Shown: piece by piece, positions 1 to 13,173 of the stretch | How positions within the stretch are numbered: position 1 is the stretch's first letter | Layout of the letters: every line of letters starts with the position of its first letter | DNA from: Craterostigma plantagineum | Taxonomy: Eukaryota; Streptophyta; Magnoliopsida; Lamiales; Linderniaceae | DNA: 64,000 bases | NCBI GenBank assembly: GCA_027422505.1 | Contig: JAPQWV010000357.1 | Location: forward strand, 186,001-250,000 | Direction: 5' to 3' | Translations under genes and position numbers: made by a program | The notes under the pieces: model-generated | What the model saw: only the letters and a program-made list of their open reading frames with translations | What the model was told of the DNA's origin: nothing | Databases searched by the model: none

Positions 1-3000
1 TCTTCCAACCTTTGCTCTATATTCCTCCTGATGACCTTGAGCGTTCCGTGGCAAAACTTATGAATCTCAGTCTTCAGCACCAACCTAGTCTTCTTGACGA
101 TTGGATTGTGGTAGGTGATGCCTAGGACTGAGTTGATGTGCACATGATTGCTTGGAAGCCCTTCGATCTCAGGTCCGTTTTTGAGCGGTGCGGTCATGTT
201 GACCTTCTTCATGTTGCTCTCCAGAGCCATCTGAAGGTCATGTGCACAGAAGTACTTGACTTGGCGCATCATGAACCGGTAGAGCCCCTCGAGACCTTCT
301 TTCTTGATCAAGCCTTGAGGACCTTTGTACTTCTCACGTACAGCTGATAGAGGTTGTATACCTCGTCGGCAGGGAGGTACGGTAGATCGCTCTCGCTTAA
401 TTCCTCTCGGGTTCTGTCCACTCGCTCGGTAACGTAGGTTGGGGTTGGAAGACCTCCTTTGGCACAATAGACGCTGAGAAGCTGGCAGATAGAAGATAGA
501 CTCTGATAATGATTCCTTGCTTGCTCTTTGGTCATATTCATCCTTACATCAGGTCCAAGTTGAGTCTGCATCCAGATGTAGGTCATCCTCTTCTGCTGAT
601 CCCAGTGAGATATCCCTCTTAGCTCAAACTCGTTCGGCTATCCCAGTGAGATATCCCTCTTAGCTCAAACTCGTTCGGCTACTTGACCCTGTCTGGTGAC
701 CTCCAGATGTGTTCACGGACTTCTTCAAGGAAGTGGATTTCGATTTTGATGTTCTCCCATGGCGTGTCGATCCGAACGGTCCCTGGCATTTGTCTTGTGG
801 GGGGAAACCGCTCGTAGCCTTGGGATATCTTGCTGGTAATCTTCACCTTCCTGAAGTTATTCATCTTCTATGAGCACAAGGTCTACCGAGGCTTGTTGTA
901 GCAAGTGTCGAACGTCCTGAAGCCGTTGTCTTTGATGTACATCGGGCATGGAATGTGCCATCCACTGTCCTTCGAATATGTATTTGTCTAGGACCTCGTG
1001 TGGATCGACGTCATGTCCTGATGGTCCCGGTTGGTCTGGAGCAGTTGAGTGAGTCGCCTGAGTCTGCGCTAGGGCGACAAGCATGGCAGCACTTGCTTCT
1101 TCTTCTGGAAGCAAGGGGCTTGAGAAGGTTGGTGGTGTGGGCGGAGGCGTCCTTAATTGAAAGGTTGGTGGGTCGATGTGGGTTTGGGTTTGGGTTTGGA
1201 TTTGAGTGGTGCAGCGCGTGGTGGTGGTTGTTTGGGTAGTGGGTTGTGAGGTTCCAGCGACTCCTTTACTTGTCTGGGTCGCGCCAGGGTTCTGTCTCTG
1301 ACCCCTTCTGATTATCCTAGCCTCTTCTCCCCCTCAGGACGGCCCTAGCCGCGGCACGTTTTGGATGGGTCAGGATGATCAATGAGACGACGGACGAGAT
1401 CATCTTCTTCCGGCGTTCGTGTAGTCAATTCCAACAGCCTGGAGACCAGAATGGAGTGGAGTTCGCTGATGGGTACTGTGGCAGGATTGATGAGGTTGTG
1501 GGTGAGGATGGGTGTTGGGATTTGTGAGGGAAGTATGGGTTGAGGTGGTGTGAGGATGGGTTGTTATGAAGACGGCTCCGAGACGGGTGCTTTCCCACGA
1601 TCTTGGCGGGACGTCTCGTTGGCATTGCGCACGCTCTCCATAATTTTGTCTTCAAAATTCTTCAGCGCGTTAGCAAGAGCGGTCTGAAGTCTGTCTTCAG
1701 TCACGTACGGAGTGGACGCCTCCGTTGTGGATGGTCCAGGACGACTGATGTCACCTGTTATCAGCCCATGAGCTAACACCGGCTCCTCAGGTTGGGTCGC
1801 AGTCAATTGATGTTGTGATTGTTGGAGACTTCCACCCAATCCTTGAGTCGAATCTTGAAGATTCTCCTCTATGGGTGTTGTGACAGGTTCAGTGGGAACC
1901 TGTGTATCATACACCGGAGCTTTCGGTCCCGCCGTGACGTGCTGCGGCTCAAGATTGAGCGAAGGGGGGTCCACAACACTTGGAGTGATAGTCGGTGTTG
2001 TGTCTGATGGTTCGGTGACGGTTTCGAAGAGGGACTCGAATGTTACGCTCAATCCTCTCGGAGTCCTTCTAATCAACCGAATCTCCACATCTGACTCTGT
2101 GTCTGATGGGGTAGCCGTGTGAGGTGAGAGTCCTCGTTCTACATCCTCACTGGCTGGTTCCGTCACCGGAGGCTCAATAGGTTGTATTGTTGAAATTAGA
2201 GCCTCTGTTTCTGGCGTAGTAGCCAGCGGTGGTGAAATGTGCCCCGTTTCTGTCTCGGGATGTGCTGCTAGAATACCTTCCTCAATAGGTTCTTCGAGCA
2301 CGCCGACAATGATGGGCACTTCCATCTGGAGCTCCTGATTTTGTTCTTCAGCTTCCATTTCAAGGGTCACTACATTTATCATCATGACCTCAAGATCTGG
2401 TTGCTGAGTTGCTTGTATTTGAGGGCTCCTGTTCAAGCTCCTGAGCCACTGCATCGATCATCGTGTCCTCAGGGCTTTGTTGTTGGTGAGGGCTGATTGG
2501 AAAATCTGTCGGGGGCCCTCTGATCATCTGTTCCGTCAGATGATTCTCCCGGTAGTAGAGTTTGTAGACATCTCCCGAGGGGTCGGAGAGACGTAGCAAC
2601 TCGAACGGTATCGCCATTGACGGCTGGTCCAAGTCCGTTAGTTTGGGGTGGTGAAAGAACTTTAGCTTAGGTGGCTGATAGTTTCCTCCCGGAGGCAGGG
2701 GAAGAATATTCTGCTCGTACATCTCCATGTATTGTCGGATGATGACGGAGAACCACTGGGCGTACGGTACATTCAGCGAGCGTTTATTTTCCTTCTTTCT
2801 GATCTGCTCGGCTAGCTCATTCCAGATCAGTTGAACAAGATCGTAATTTCGTGAGAAGATGAATCCATGGAAAATCCTCAGAATGTTGCCGTTGCCTTTG
2901 TCGAAGCCGGCGTGCTTCGGGGATAGACACTTGTTGATAATCCCAAACAATATCTTCCACGGATGTGGAATCCCGTTGCTCTGCATTTATGCGAGTTTGG

Positions 3001-3390
3001 TGAGCTGTGGATGGTATCCCATCTGGAGGAAGTCACGCACTAGCTCGGCATCAGTTGGAAGAGGATTGTAATTTGGTTTGTAGGGGAGGTCGAGGATAAG
3101 ACCGAAGTCATTCTTGTTCATATTGACGTGCCCGTCCCTACCACCGTTGTGAAGCTGTACGCCCCTTCAATAACGTTGCTCTTGATCATCCCCCAAAATT
3201 GTGGAAGGTACACCATAGGCGCTGAGGCCGTCACCGTCAGTGCATGCGACAGGGGATGGCCTTGTAGTATAGACACCGTTATCTCGTCAGGACACCGAAA
3301 GGACGTCATGTGGAGCTGGAAGTTGGTGTCGTGTACATTGAGGTACAGGGCCTTTTCGTATATGTGATTGTAAGTGGGATAGTGATCCAT
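1..3390 (-). pseudogene. Additional ORF (aORF) of element A1, partial and broken
   Basis: The start codon at 3388-3390 opens the conserved sequence MDHYPTYNHIYEKALYLN. The N-terminal domain (about 3390-2500) includes FWGMIKS and IPHPWKILFGIINKC. The acidic, Pro/Ser/Thr-rich linker covers about 2450-1560, and the C-terminal domain (about 1120-1) includes VRIDTPWENI and the MTYIWMQTQLGPDVR segment. The last ~90 residues lie off the left edge. Breaks include a frameshift near 3120, a Gln-to-stop change just before MQSNG (about 2987), a shift between the N-domain and linker near 2450, and a 41-bp duplication at 599-680. No transmembrane segment or signal peptide is evident. I recognise it as a retrotransposon accessory protein by its position and its four copies in this window. 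Its function is unknown. Confidence 0.75.
599..680. repeat. 41-bp exact tandem duplication inside the aORF
   Basis: Bases 599-639 are repeated exactly at 640-680. The other aORF copies have this segment once. Because 41 is not a multiple of three, the duplication shifts the reading frame of the aORF in A1. Confidence 0.9.
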
Positions 3391-4768
3391 CTGAAATGTA
3401 AATCATTAGTTCAAGAATTATAATTTGAGTCGAATTTAGACTTTATCAAACCACAAACATGGATCATGTCATATTATGTTTGACATTATGGATTTTGCAC
3501 ATAGATCATACGGAGTCAATATTAAAGAGGTAATTTGAATACAACATAAGCATATAAGTTCGATGAAGTGTTGAAAATATTTCTAAATGTTTAAGTACTG
3601 TTCACTCCGTTCTTTTGTCGCGCGAGAATTGAAATTCTCAATTTAATTTTCTAAGTGCAATTTTTTAATACAATTCTCCGTGTTAATTTGTGATCGAGAA
3701 AAAATTTATTCGCTAAGGGGAATTACAGTGAAAAGGACTTAGAAAATTTTCCAAGTGTTGAACTTAACGTGTGATACTGTAGCCGTGAAATTTTACGATC
3801 GAGAAAAATTTCCGTGTAAATTTACGATCGAGAAAATCAATTATCGCGTAAATTTACGATCGAGAAGTTTTTTACGCACGAATAAAATTTTCGCCGTGCA
3901 AGTTGTCGAGCAAGAAAGTATTTCGATTGTAAAATAGTTTTTCGCTGTGAAATTTTACGATCGAGAATATTGTCAACAAGAAGTTGAGTCAAACATCGAG
4001 AAAATTTTTATCGTCGAAAAATTAATTTCGTCGCCGCAAAAATTTTCAACCGAGAACAAAATTGAAATCGAAATATTATTTGCGATTGCAAGTTTTGCGC
4101 TCGAAAACTTTAGGGATGTCTATTTAATCAGTTCCGTTCAGTAATATTTGCCCTCGAATAAAATCAAATCGAAATTTCTCGATGGTAATTATTTTTCGAT
4201 CTATGTTATTTATCTGGACGACTAAGTCAACAAGTTTTGTGATAATCTTTTACGAAGCAAACAGTAACGCAATCAAATTAAAATTCGATTATTACTGTTT
4301 GCGAGCGAGAAAGTTCTTCGACGCCTTAAAATGTTTAAAATCCAATTTCAGTCTATCTTCCAACCGAACGCAGAAAACGAAGTAATTTACCATTATCCGT
4401 TCATGAAACTTCTAAACTATCTTATTACGCAATTTTTACCTAGATTATGCATAGAAACTGGTCTTAAAACACTGCAAACTAGCATTCGAGTTTCCATATT
4501 AAGAACAGACGAGAAATTATCACATAATCAGGCGAAAGATTGCATAAAGTAGATATAAATGAGTTCAAATACACTGCCTAAAGAATCTCGAATCACCTCT
4601 TAAAGACGAAGATTTGAGAAAAATCGAAAGATTAGAGAATTTTTTTAATTCGTCTTTTTGAGAGAAAGTTTTTCGCACAAGAATTTTGACTGTTGAATTT
4701 TGCAATTGAGGGTTTTGCGTGTATTTAGGAATTTTTCGACTGCAAGCATTAATTTCTTTAATGGGCTG
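3391..4768 (-). repeat. AT-rich spacer of A1 with CGATCG motif array (left part)
   Basis: This non-coding stretch lies upstream of the aORF start. It is AT-rich and carries repeated copies of a motif close to TTTACGATCGAGAAA, for example around 3797, 3826, 3857 and 3958, with many weaker variants. It continues at 14593 after the inserted element A2. The homologous spacers are at 8342-9274, 35026-36100 and 42216-43733. No convincing protein is encoded; the short open frames here differ between copies. Confidence 0.7.
4764..4768. repeat. Target site duplication GGCTG, left copy (element A2)
   Basis: GGCTG directly precedes the TGTTAGG terminus of A2 and is repeated at 14588-14592 directly after its other end. 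Joining the flanks rebuilds the spacer sequence seen uninterrupted near 35818. Confidence 0.92.
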
Positions 4769-5118
4769 TGTTAGGTCCTACGATAACAACTCTATGATCC
4801 TAGGCATGAATTCTAAGTAATTCGATGATAATGATTGACATTTAGAATCGATCGAAAAACTTAAATGAAGATCGAGAGAGAGAATTCGAGTAGAGTGAGA
4901 AAGTTACTATTGTTTCTCTCTCTAGAAATTGAATTGCAAGCCTTCTGGATCAATTTCCAAAACTTTCTCTGTTCAGCACAATTCGTTTACATGTATTTAT
5001 ACCAAACAAACTTGGTATAAATATCAAACTAGTCCTAATCTAAGGACTATTATACAAAACGCCCCTAATTACAAAGGCAACTAATAAAATCAAGCACAAT
5101 TAAAATATATACTCTACA
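4769..5118 (-). repeat. 3' LTR of A2
   Basis: This 350-bp repeat starts TGTTAGG and ends TCTACA on the plus strand, so the element strand reads TGTAGA to CCTAACA. It matches 14242-14587. A perfect 11-bp inverted repeat (ATTTATACCAA, six bases, then TTGGTATAAAT) at 4995-5022 surrounds the TATA box. A polypurine tract, AAATAGGGAGAT on the minus strand, lies just inside at 5119-5130. Confidence 0.93.
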
Positions 5119-8100
5119 ATCTCCCTATTTGTGCTTGATTGCATTTCCGCGCTGTTTGTCCTCGTCGGGCGTAATACGATCTGCACAAGCCCAGCGCATA
5201 CTCATAGTTTCTAACTGTTTCCCTCAGCTTCAGACGCTCCTCGACATCATCTAGCAATTCCATCAGGAGCGGCTGTTCTCTCACGAACCTGTGGATTCTC
5301 AGCATCGTCTCTCGGTTGATTTCTTCCAACCTCTACTCGATATTCCTCCTGATGACCTTGAGCGTTCCGTGGCAAAACTTATGAATCTCTGTCTTCAGCA
5401 TCAACCTAATCTTCTTGGCAATTGGTTGTTGTAGGTGATGCCGATGACTGAGCGGATGTGCACATGATTGCTTGGAAGCACTTCGATCTCAGGTCGTTTG
5501 TTGAGCGGTTTGGCCATATGGACCTTCTTCATGTTGCTCTCCAGAGCCATCTGAAATTCATGCGCTGCAAAGTATTAGACTTGGCGCATCATGAACCGGT
5601 AGAGCCCTTCGAGGCCTTCCTTTTTTATGAAGCCTTGAGGACCTTGTACTTCTCCACGTACAGATGATAGAGGTTGTATACCTCGTCGGCAGGGAGGTAC
5701 GGTAGGTCGCTCTCGCTCAGATCCTCTCGGGTTCTGTCTATTCGCTCGATGACATAGTGAGGTGTTGGAAGTCCTCCTTTGGCACAGTAAATGCTGAGAA
5801 GCTGGCAAATTGGGGAGAGACTCTTATAATGACTCTTGACTTGTCCTTTAGTCATCCCCAGCCTTACGTCAGGTCCTAGTTGAGTCAGCATCCAGAGGTA
5901 TGTCATCCTCTTCTGCTGATCCCAGTGAGAGATCCCTCTCAGCTTTCGTTCGGCTTTTTTATTCTGTCCGGTGACCTCCAGATATTCTCACGGACTTCTT
6001 CGAGGAAGGGTATCTCTTTTGGATATTTTCCCATGGCGTGTCGATCCGAACGGTCCCTGGCATTTGTCTTGTGGGGGAAACCGCTCGTTGAGTGATCAGC
6101 TCTGAAAGCCCTGTGGGATCTTGTTCGTGGTCTACGCCTTCATGAAGTTCGTCGTCTTCTACCAGCACGAGGTCCACCGAAGCTTGTTGCAAAATTTGTC
6201 AAACGTCCTTGAGCTGTATTACTTGATGCTCCTCGGGCATATAATGGGTCGCCCACTGTTCTTCAAAAATGAATTTGTCGAGATATTCATGTGGGTTGAC
6301 GCCGTGTCCTGAAGGGCCCGGTTGTTCTGGAGCTGTTGAGGGAGTAGCTTGTGTTTGTGCCAGAGCTACGAGCATCGCAGCACTTGCTTCTTCTTCCGAA
6401 AGCAAGGGGCTTGAGTAGATCGGTGGTGTGGGCGGAGGCGTCCGTAGGTTAAAGGTTGGTGGGTCGATATGGGTTAGAGTTGTGGTGCGGTGCGCGGTGT
6501 GGGTGGTTTGTGTTTGGGTTTGGGTTTGGGTTTCACCTGCTTCAGCGCTTGTTTGCGTCGCGCCCGAGCCTTGTCCTTAGCCACTTGTAGATGTCCGTGG
6601 CCTCTTCTGCCCCTTGTGATGGTCCTGATCGTAAGGATCGTCATGTCTGCGCCTCGAGTGGAGCTTTGGCCTCGCCAAGTGTCAGTAGGTGGCTCAGGAT
6701 TATCCACCAATCGCCTATAAAAAGATTCTTCTTGAGGCGACGGAATGGAGAGGCCGAGCAAGCGGGTGAGTAGTATATCATGGAGCTCGGTGATGGGTAA
6801 GGTGTATGGGTTGATGAGGATGGATGAATTGGCTAAAGGGTCGGTGGGTGTGGGTTGTGGAGGTGGGGATTGGGTCATGACGAGGTGCCTCCGAAGGCAG
6901 GTGCTTTCCCGGTGTCTCTGCGGGATGCCTCTACGGCAGTAAGAACTCTCTCCAATATCTTGTCTTCAAGCGATTGAACAGTAGCGGAGAGAGCGGCTTG
7001 GAATTGCTCAATCGTCACAAATGGTGCGGACGCCTCCTTGGATGTTCTAGAACGACTGATGTCGCCTGTTATCAACCCTTGAGTAGGCACCGACTCCTCA
7101 GGTTGGCTCACAGTCACTTGAGCTTGTGACTGTAAGAGACTTCCAGCCAATCCTCGAGTCGAATCTTGAAGATTCGCCTCTATGGGTGTTATGGCAGGCT
7201 CAGGTTGCGCCTGCGAACCAGACACTGGTACATTTGGTTGCGGCTTAAGATTGAGCGAAGAAGTGCCGGCAACACTCGTAGAAGTGGTAAACATCGTGTC
7301 TGGTGCGGTGGTGACGGCCGGGAAGAGGGACTCCAACTGAATGCTAAGTCTCCTAGGAGTCCTTCTTATCAGGCTGATTTCCTCATCAGACTCCGTGTCA
7401 GACGGGGTGGATGTATGAGGAGTAGGGTCACGATCGACGTCCTCCAGTGCCTGATCCGTCGCCCGTGGAAGCGAGCTTTGCCCCATTTCAACCTCGGGCT
7501 GTGCTATTGGTTGAAGAACCTCCTTAATGGATTCTTCGAGCACGCCAACATGGACGGACACTTTCACTTGATATTCATGTTCAGGAGCCTCGAGCGCCAT
7601 CTCAGTCCCACGATGTCTATTAGTGTATCATCTACGTCGGGGCACATCGACCAATGAAGACTCCTGTTGAAGCTCCTGAGCGACAACATCTATCATCCCG
7701 TCGTCAGGTCTTGGTTGGTGTTGTTGGGGAGGGCTCACTTGGAAATCTGTCGGGGGCCCTCTGATCATTTGTTCGGTGAGATTATATTCCCGAGAGAATC
7801 TCTGATATTCAGCTCCCGCTGGGTCGGCGACCCGAAGAAGGTTGAGCGGAATCGGCATCGACGGTTGGTCCAAGTCCATGAGCCGTGGATTGTGAAAGAA
7901 CTTGAGCTTGGGTGGTTGATAATTTCCTCCCGGAAGCAGGCGAGGAATGTTCTGCTCATGCATCTCCATATATTGTCGGATGATGACATTAAACCACCAA
8001 GCGTAGGGCACATTCTTCTATCTCCGATTCTTCTTTAGCCGTATCTGGTCCTGCGTGAAATCATAATTTCTGGAGAATGCGAGTCCATGAAAGATCCGCA

Positions 8101-8341
8101 GTATGCTGCCATTGCCCTTGTCGAAGCCAGCATGCTTGGGTGATAGACACTCGTTCACAATCCCGAACAGTGTCTTCCAGGGATGAGGAATACCGCTGCT
8201 CTGGACCTGAGCTAGCTTGGTGAGCTGCGGTTGATATCCCATCTGCATAAAGTCATGCACCATTTCTGCGTCTGATGGGAGCGGGTCGTAGTTTTCGCTG
8301 TATGGCAAGTCCAGAATCATCCCGAACTGGTTCTTGTCCAT
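5114..8341 (-). pseudogene. aORF of element A2, N-terminally truncated and frameshifted
   Basis: Reading enters at about residue 90 of the family protein (KNQFGMILDLPYS, 8341) because the first part of the N-terminal domain is missing. IPHPWKTLFGIVNECL, LRIFHG and EQMIRGPPTDF follow, down to about 7640. The Pro/Ser/Thr-rich linker spans about 7600-6880 and ends in a basic, Lys-Pro repeated stretch near 6500. The C-terminal domain begins LSEEEASAAMLVALAQTQA (6405) and ends near 5114. Frameshifts occur near 8020, 7630, 6200, 5960 and 5600. The stop codon TAG (5114-5116) lies in the LTR, and the polypurine tract is translated as the last few residues. The function is unknown. Confidence 0.75.
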
Positions 8342-9274
8342 ATGTATGTGCCGCGTCCCAATTATTGCTGAGAAGGATCCTTGATTTTAAAAAAATGTAA
8401 TGGCATGATTGTAATTTCGAATTAAACATGTAATGCGTGAGAAGACTTCGAAATTTTCTAAGTATTTCATCGAGAGAAATGTTACTGTTCATGCCGAGAG
8501 ATTTTTCGCTCGAGAAATTTGGTTTTGAAATTGATTTCCTATGCATTGATTTCAATTGAAATCACCCCGTTTAATTTTGCGATCGAGAAAATTTTATTTG
8601 CTAATGTTCGCTACAGGGTAAAAGACTTAGAAAAGAAATCTTCTAAGTGTTGAAGTTGAAATCGTGAGACTGTAGCCGATCAATTTTACGATCGAGAAAA
8701 ATTCCGCGAAAATTTACGATCGAGAAATTATTCCTCAGGTAAAGTTACTATCGAGAAATTTTCCTCGATTGAATAAAATTTTTCGATTTGAAATTTGGCG
8801 AGCGGTACGTGATTTTCGATCGTAAGAAAATATTATTTTTTTTTCGCTGCGTTATTTTGCTATCGAGAAATTAGTCAACGAAAAACTAAGTCAATCGTCA
8901 AGAAAATTTTTCGATCAGTTAAATCCTAAGCGGCGAATTTTGCGATCGAAAAATTAAGCGTTGAAAAATTAATTTTTCGCTGCTAAATTTTTGCCACCGA
9001 AATGAAATTAAATCGAAAATTCTATTTTGTGATAGTAAGTTTTACGCTCGATCTAATTTGCATCTAATTTGTCTAATTCAGTGTTTAAGTTTTTCGCTCA
9101 AAAAAATCTTAATTAGATTTCTCGATGGTAATTACTTTTTCGGTCAAAATCTTCCATCTTAGCGACTAAATCAGAATTTTATTGATAGAAAAACTAATTC
9201 GATGCAGTCAGTATCTCAAGACTGTTTGCGGTCGGAAAAAGTTCTTCGATGGCTTCAAACATTCAAATGCCCAG
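8342..9274 (-). repeat. AT-rich CGATCG-motif spacer of A2
   Basis: This non-coding DNA between the broken integrase and the aORF is rich in CGATCGAGAAA-like motifs (for example 8580, 8690, 8717 and 8944). It is shorter than the homologous spacer of A5 and joins the integrase remnant directly, so the pol deletion ends inside it. The first ~270 codons' worth of aORF sequence near 8342-8400 is also deleted. Confidence 0.65.
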
Positions 9275-10138
9275 TTTCATCTCTGATAATACTCACTGAG
9301 GCAGTGCCGTTGTCTGTTCGAATAACTTGAATAGTCTGTTGCAGCAGATTTTGAGTAGTGTTCACAAAGTTGATCATCAAGTCACCGGTCTCATCTTTGG
9401 TGCGGAGGAACTTTGTCCAAGTGTAGCGAGAGTAGTCGTCGACGATCACTAGCACGTACTTTCTTCCATTGATACTCTGAGTCTGCATCGGCCCACAGAG
9501 ATCCATGTGTATTAGTTCCAATGGTCGAGAAGTAGACGCAATTTGCTTGACATGATGAGATGCTCGCTTCATTTTTCGTAATTGACATGCCGAACACTGA
9601 TGCTCCCTTTGTAGTAGTATAGTTGGAAGACCGTGAGCCAACTTTTTCGTCGAAAGACGTTGAAGAGCTTTCATATTCAGATGAGACAGTCGTTGATGCC
9701 ATAGGCTGTTCCTCTGTAAATCAATCTGAGAGATGAGGCATACTGCTGTCGAGGGCCGCACGGACGTCAGGTTGGTCGTGTAAAGATTGGATTTCCGAAG
9801 TCCTTGAAGGAGTTCTGTGTCCTGACCATCCAAAATTCTGCACCGGTCAGCATGAGAGACCACCTGGAACCCTTTGTCACAGAACTGGCCTATGCTGACA
9901 AGTTATGGAGGAGGCCTTCGACATACGAAACATCCTTTATTGTCAGATTCTCCAGAATGATATCTCCAATTCCAAGAATTGGAGCTGAGTCATTGTTTCC
10001 GAATCTAACTTTGCCATTTGGTCGGTCTTTGTAGTTGCTCAACAGCTCTTGATTACCAGTCATGTGTGTGGAGCAACCAGAGTCGAGATACCACACATGA
10101 TGGATCTGCAAAAACAATTTAGAGAGCTTTAGGTACAC
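9275..10138 (-). pseudogene. Protease and partial integrase of A2
   Basis: The segment begins with the copia aspartic protease signature WYLDSGCSTHMTG (about 10050-10095). The GAG-pre-integrase domain follows, then the integrase zinc finger (LWHQRLSHLN and CSACQL) and the start of the catalytic core with MDLCGPM and RTDNGT. It stops a few residues later, before the catalytic glutamate. There the sequence passes into spacer DNA. A frameshift separates the protease part from the rest near 9880. In an intact element protease cuts Gag-Pol and integrase inserts the cDNA; this copy can do neither in full. Confidence 0.85.
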
Positions 10139-10146
10139 ACTTAAGC

Positions 10147-13100
10147 ATGGGTCCTCTCAGATTAGCAGATTTTATTTTGGGTTCAGATATGATTCCTAAA
10201 TTTTTATTTGGTGGAGTTTTAATAGCCCATTCCACTTTCGAAGAAGTGGGTAGGGTTTTGCCTCTATAGGAGACTTGGCCTTTTCGGCTTTTGTCGTCCT
10301 AGACGGAGATTTAGGAACCCATTTGGGTTGAACCTTGCTGGGAAGGTTAATTTCAGCACGTACAAATGCTTTGGAAGGTTTGACCGAGGAAAAGATCTTT
10401 TCTTGTGATAATCTCCTAAGGTGCTTGGGGGATTTAATCTTTATGGGATACCTTAGGTGAGTACAGGCATGTACAGCGCCATAAGCTTTCTTTATGGCTG
10501 GATCTTGTTTCATACGAGTCTTCCTTGTGGCATTTGTTTCAGAATGATTATTGGTAATTTTTGAGGTAGAGCCTATTTCGAAATTGTCGCTTCTAAATGT
10601 GATAGGCTGAAGTGAACAAGTAGAAGCAATTATTTTGAACATAGAAATGGCTCTTTTATTACTACGAGTGTCTTTTATTTTAGCAGAAGGAGTAACATTC
10701 TTAGAAACATTCAAATCTACTGTCTCCTTCTTTATCTTAGTACTAGACACTCTCGCCTTCGTTTTCAGTGTTGGCCCTACGCTCCCTGTGGACGTAGGTG
10801 AAATGGAATTAGTCTTAGCACTTTTAATAGAATTATTAATGCACTTTTGATCTTTCGAGGGCGATTTTTCGATTTTCACGCTTTTCATAATAGCGTGAGA
10901 GGTAGTTTGGGAGGATGAGGAAGTATTGAGATTTTCCATCTCCTTAAGGAACTTCTTCTTTTCAGCTTCGAAATTCTCTCGTTCTTTATCTAATTTTGCC
11001 TGTGACTCCTCTATCTGTTTTATTAGAGGAGGTATGTAGAGAGAATTTTTATAATGAACGTCTTTGACTTCCTCGTTGTGTGCTTGAGATTCAGGAGGTA
11101 GAACTTGAACTAAATCACCGACAGGTGTTAAGGAAGGTTTCATATTTCTGTCTCTTTAATTTAGTTCAGTGTAGTCAAAGGGGATCTCAGGCCCATGTGA
11201 GGCTTTTCTCATAGATGAATCATAATTGTTTTGGTACGTCGATTCAGTGAATTCTCTAAGAGAGGTTACTCCTAAACCCATGTGCTTAATATCATATATT
11301 TCTTTCTTCCGAAGTACACGTGGGTTAGTAAAACCTATGCCTTCTATAGGATTATAGAACTCTATATCCTTGGGCTTGTTCAAAAATATCGTCTGTTCGG
11401 ATTGTCCCCTGTGCGTAAGAAGATCATCTAATTTTTAAATTTTTGCATATAACTTCTTGCGTTCCTCACTAAGGAGAGCATAATTATTTTCTACCATTAG
11501 TTTAGCGGCTTGACAGGCATCTAGTTCCATACTAAGCTCACTAACCTTAGCATTGATATTTCTAATTCAGCTTCTAAGTTAGTGATCTTAGTGGTAGCTT
11601 CAGTTATCCAACAATTAAGGGTAGCTTTCTCATTGAGATTCCTAACCAGGCATTGTAGTTATTTACTAGCCTATCTTATAATTCCTTAATCTTTTCGCTA
11701 TGATGTCCTATTTGAGGTTGACTAGTCTCTCTACAATGTAGGCTCTTAGTAAGTTCTTCTATTTTTGCACTAGAGCTTCTCAGTTCTGATTCGAGACTAT
11801 CTATCTTCTCCTGAGATCTCGCAAATTTATCCTCTACTTCCTTAGTAATTTTCTGCTCACGTTTCATAGCATATTGTGTTTGATAAGATTCTAACATGGT
11901 CAATAATGTGGAAGAAGAGACTACCTCTTTTGACGAGGTGGATGCGTTGTCTTTGTCCGTCAGGTTGGATGTTTCGGCATCCTATTCATTGTCGAGACGG
12001 GCCATGAGGGCTAAATTCTCTTCTTCAGAACTCGACGTGTCCTCGACCATTGGTCTTGTTCGGCCATGAGAGCTACTCCAGCTTCCTTCTGTTTAGTCAA
12101 TTGGAGTTTCCTGGAGTAGTAGTTGGCATCTCTTTTCTTTGGAAGAGTGCACTCTCTGGCAAAGTGACCTGGCTTGCCACAGTTGAAGCATTTGTAGCCT
12201 CTTTTGGGTTCTTGACCTCAGAGCTCTTTGGTCGTTCTTTGTTTTTAGAGCTTGTAGTCCGAAGTCTGTTGGCTGAGGTTGAAGACTTTTTCTTGAAGTA
12301 CTTCTTACTCATCATTTTTCTTATTAGACCCAACTGCTTTCCTAGGGCTTTCATGTTTGGCTCGACGTCGGAGTCCGACTCTTTTTCCAACTCTGAAGGA
12401 GAAGGAGGCCTAACGATTTTCTCTTTTCTTGATTTCGAGCTCCTCTTCTCGGAGACTAAGGCAACAGTGTCTTCGGTCTGTTTGCCCTTCTGCTCCTTGT
12501 GAATCTCACTTATATCATCCTTATGTTGCGCGAGATTGTCAAACACGGCATGGATATCCAACTCCTCTAGATCTTTATTTTGTCGAATTTGAGTGGATAT
12601 TTTCTTCCATTCCGCGGGCAGAGAAGACAGAAATCTGATGTTTGTCTACATATTCGTCTTCGTGATTTCTATCTTTCTCATCTCGTTGAGAAGAGTGAGG
12701 TATCTTTGGTAGATCTCATATAGACTCTCCTCCGGCTTTGCTTTGAAGGAGTCATAAGCAGTGAGAATGTTCGCCTTTTTGGCCTTTATGCCAACTTCCG
12801 TCCTCTGCATCATCCTATGCAGTTCATCCGACATTCCTTTAGCCGATGAAAGGCTATCAATCTGTCTATATATATCGTTTGCACTGCATGAGGGTATTCA
12901 TGGCTACTAGATCAGCCTTAGCCCGAGCCCTCTCCTCGATTGTGAACTCCCTAGGCTCCTTCAGTCGCCTAGATGCGGGAGTTTGAGGGGTTGCCGTTTC
13001 ATCACCGGGACATGCACCCAAAACTGTGCGGGTCCTTCTTCTAGTGATTTCAGTAAATTCTCGGCTTGATCTTTTAAAGCGATGAAATTGAGGAAGCGGT

Positions 13101-13173
13101 TTCCCCACACGGTATATTCGCCTCGTTGCAAAATCGGCGGACGGTTGCCATTTCCGAGCGAGTATGCATCCAT
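10147..13173 (-). pseudogene. gag of element A2 with long coiled-coil extension, broken
   Basis: The start MDAYSLGNGNRPPILQRGEY (13173) opens the capsid-like UBN2 domain, which runs through RAKADLVAMNTLMQ and ILTAYDSFKAKPEESLYEIY. A Lys/Ser/Glu-rich stretch follows, then an intact zinc knuckle CFNCGKPGHFAREC (12149-12190). Next come an acidic region and a long coiled coil (about 11900-11400, with heptad-like ESELRSSSAKIEELTKSL). A conserved motif FYNPIEGIGFTNPRVLRK (about 11340) and a basic region (11143-10196) complete it. Frameshifts and stops at about 12960, 12870, 12645, 12100, 11670 and 11150 break it. In an intact copy Gag forms the virus-like particle; the coiled coil probably adds self-association. 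Confidence 0.82.

Noticed and set aside
1180..1205. TTTGGG repeats (also 6510-6535; complement at 45458-45480) that look telomere-like
   Set aside because: They are CCCAAA hexamers coding Lys-Pro repeats in the aORF linker, not CCCTAAA telomere repeats, and they sit at the same place in each aORF copy.
4182..4552. Open frames of 67 and 73 codons in the A1 spacer
   Set aside because: They are on the strand opposite to the element, are not conserved in the homologous spacers, and sit in AT-rich motif-array DNA.
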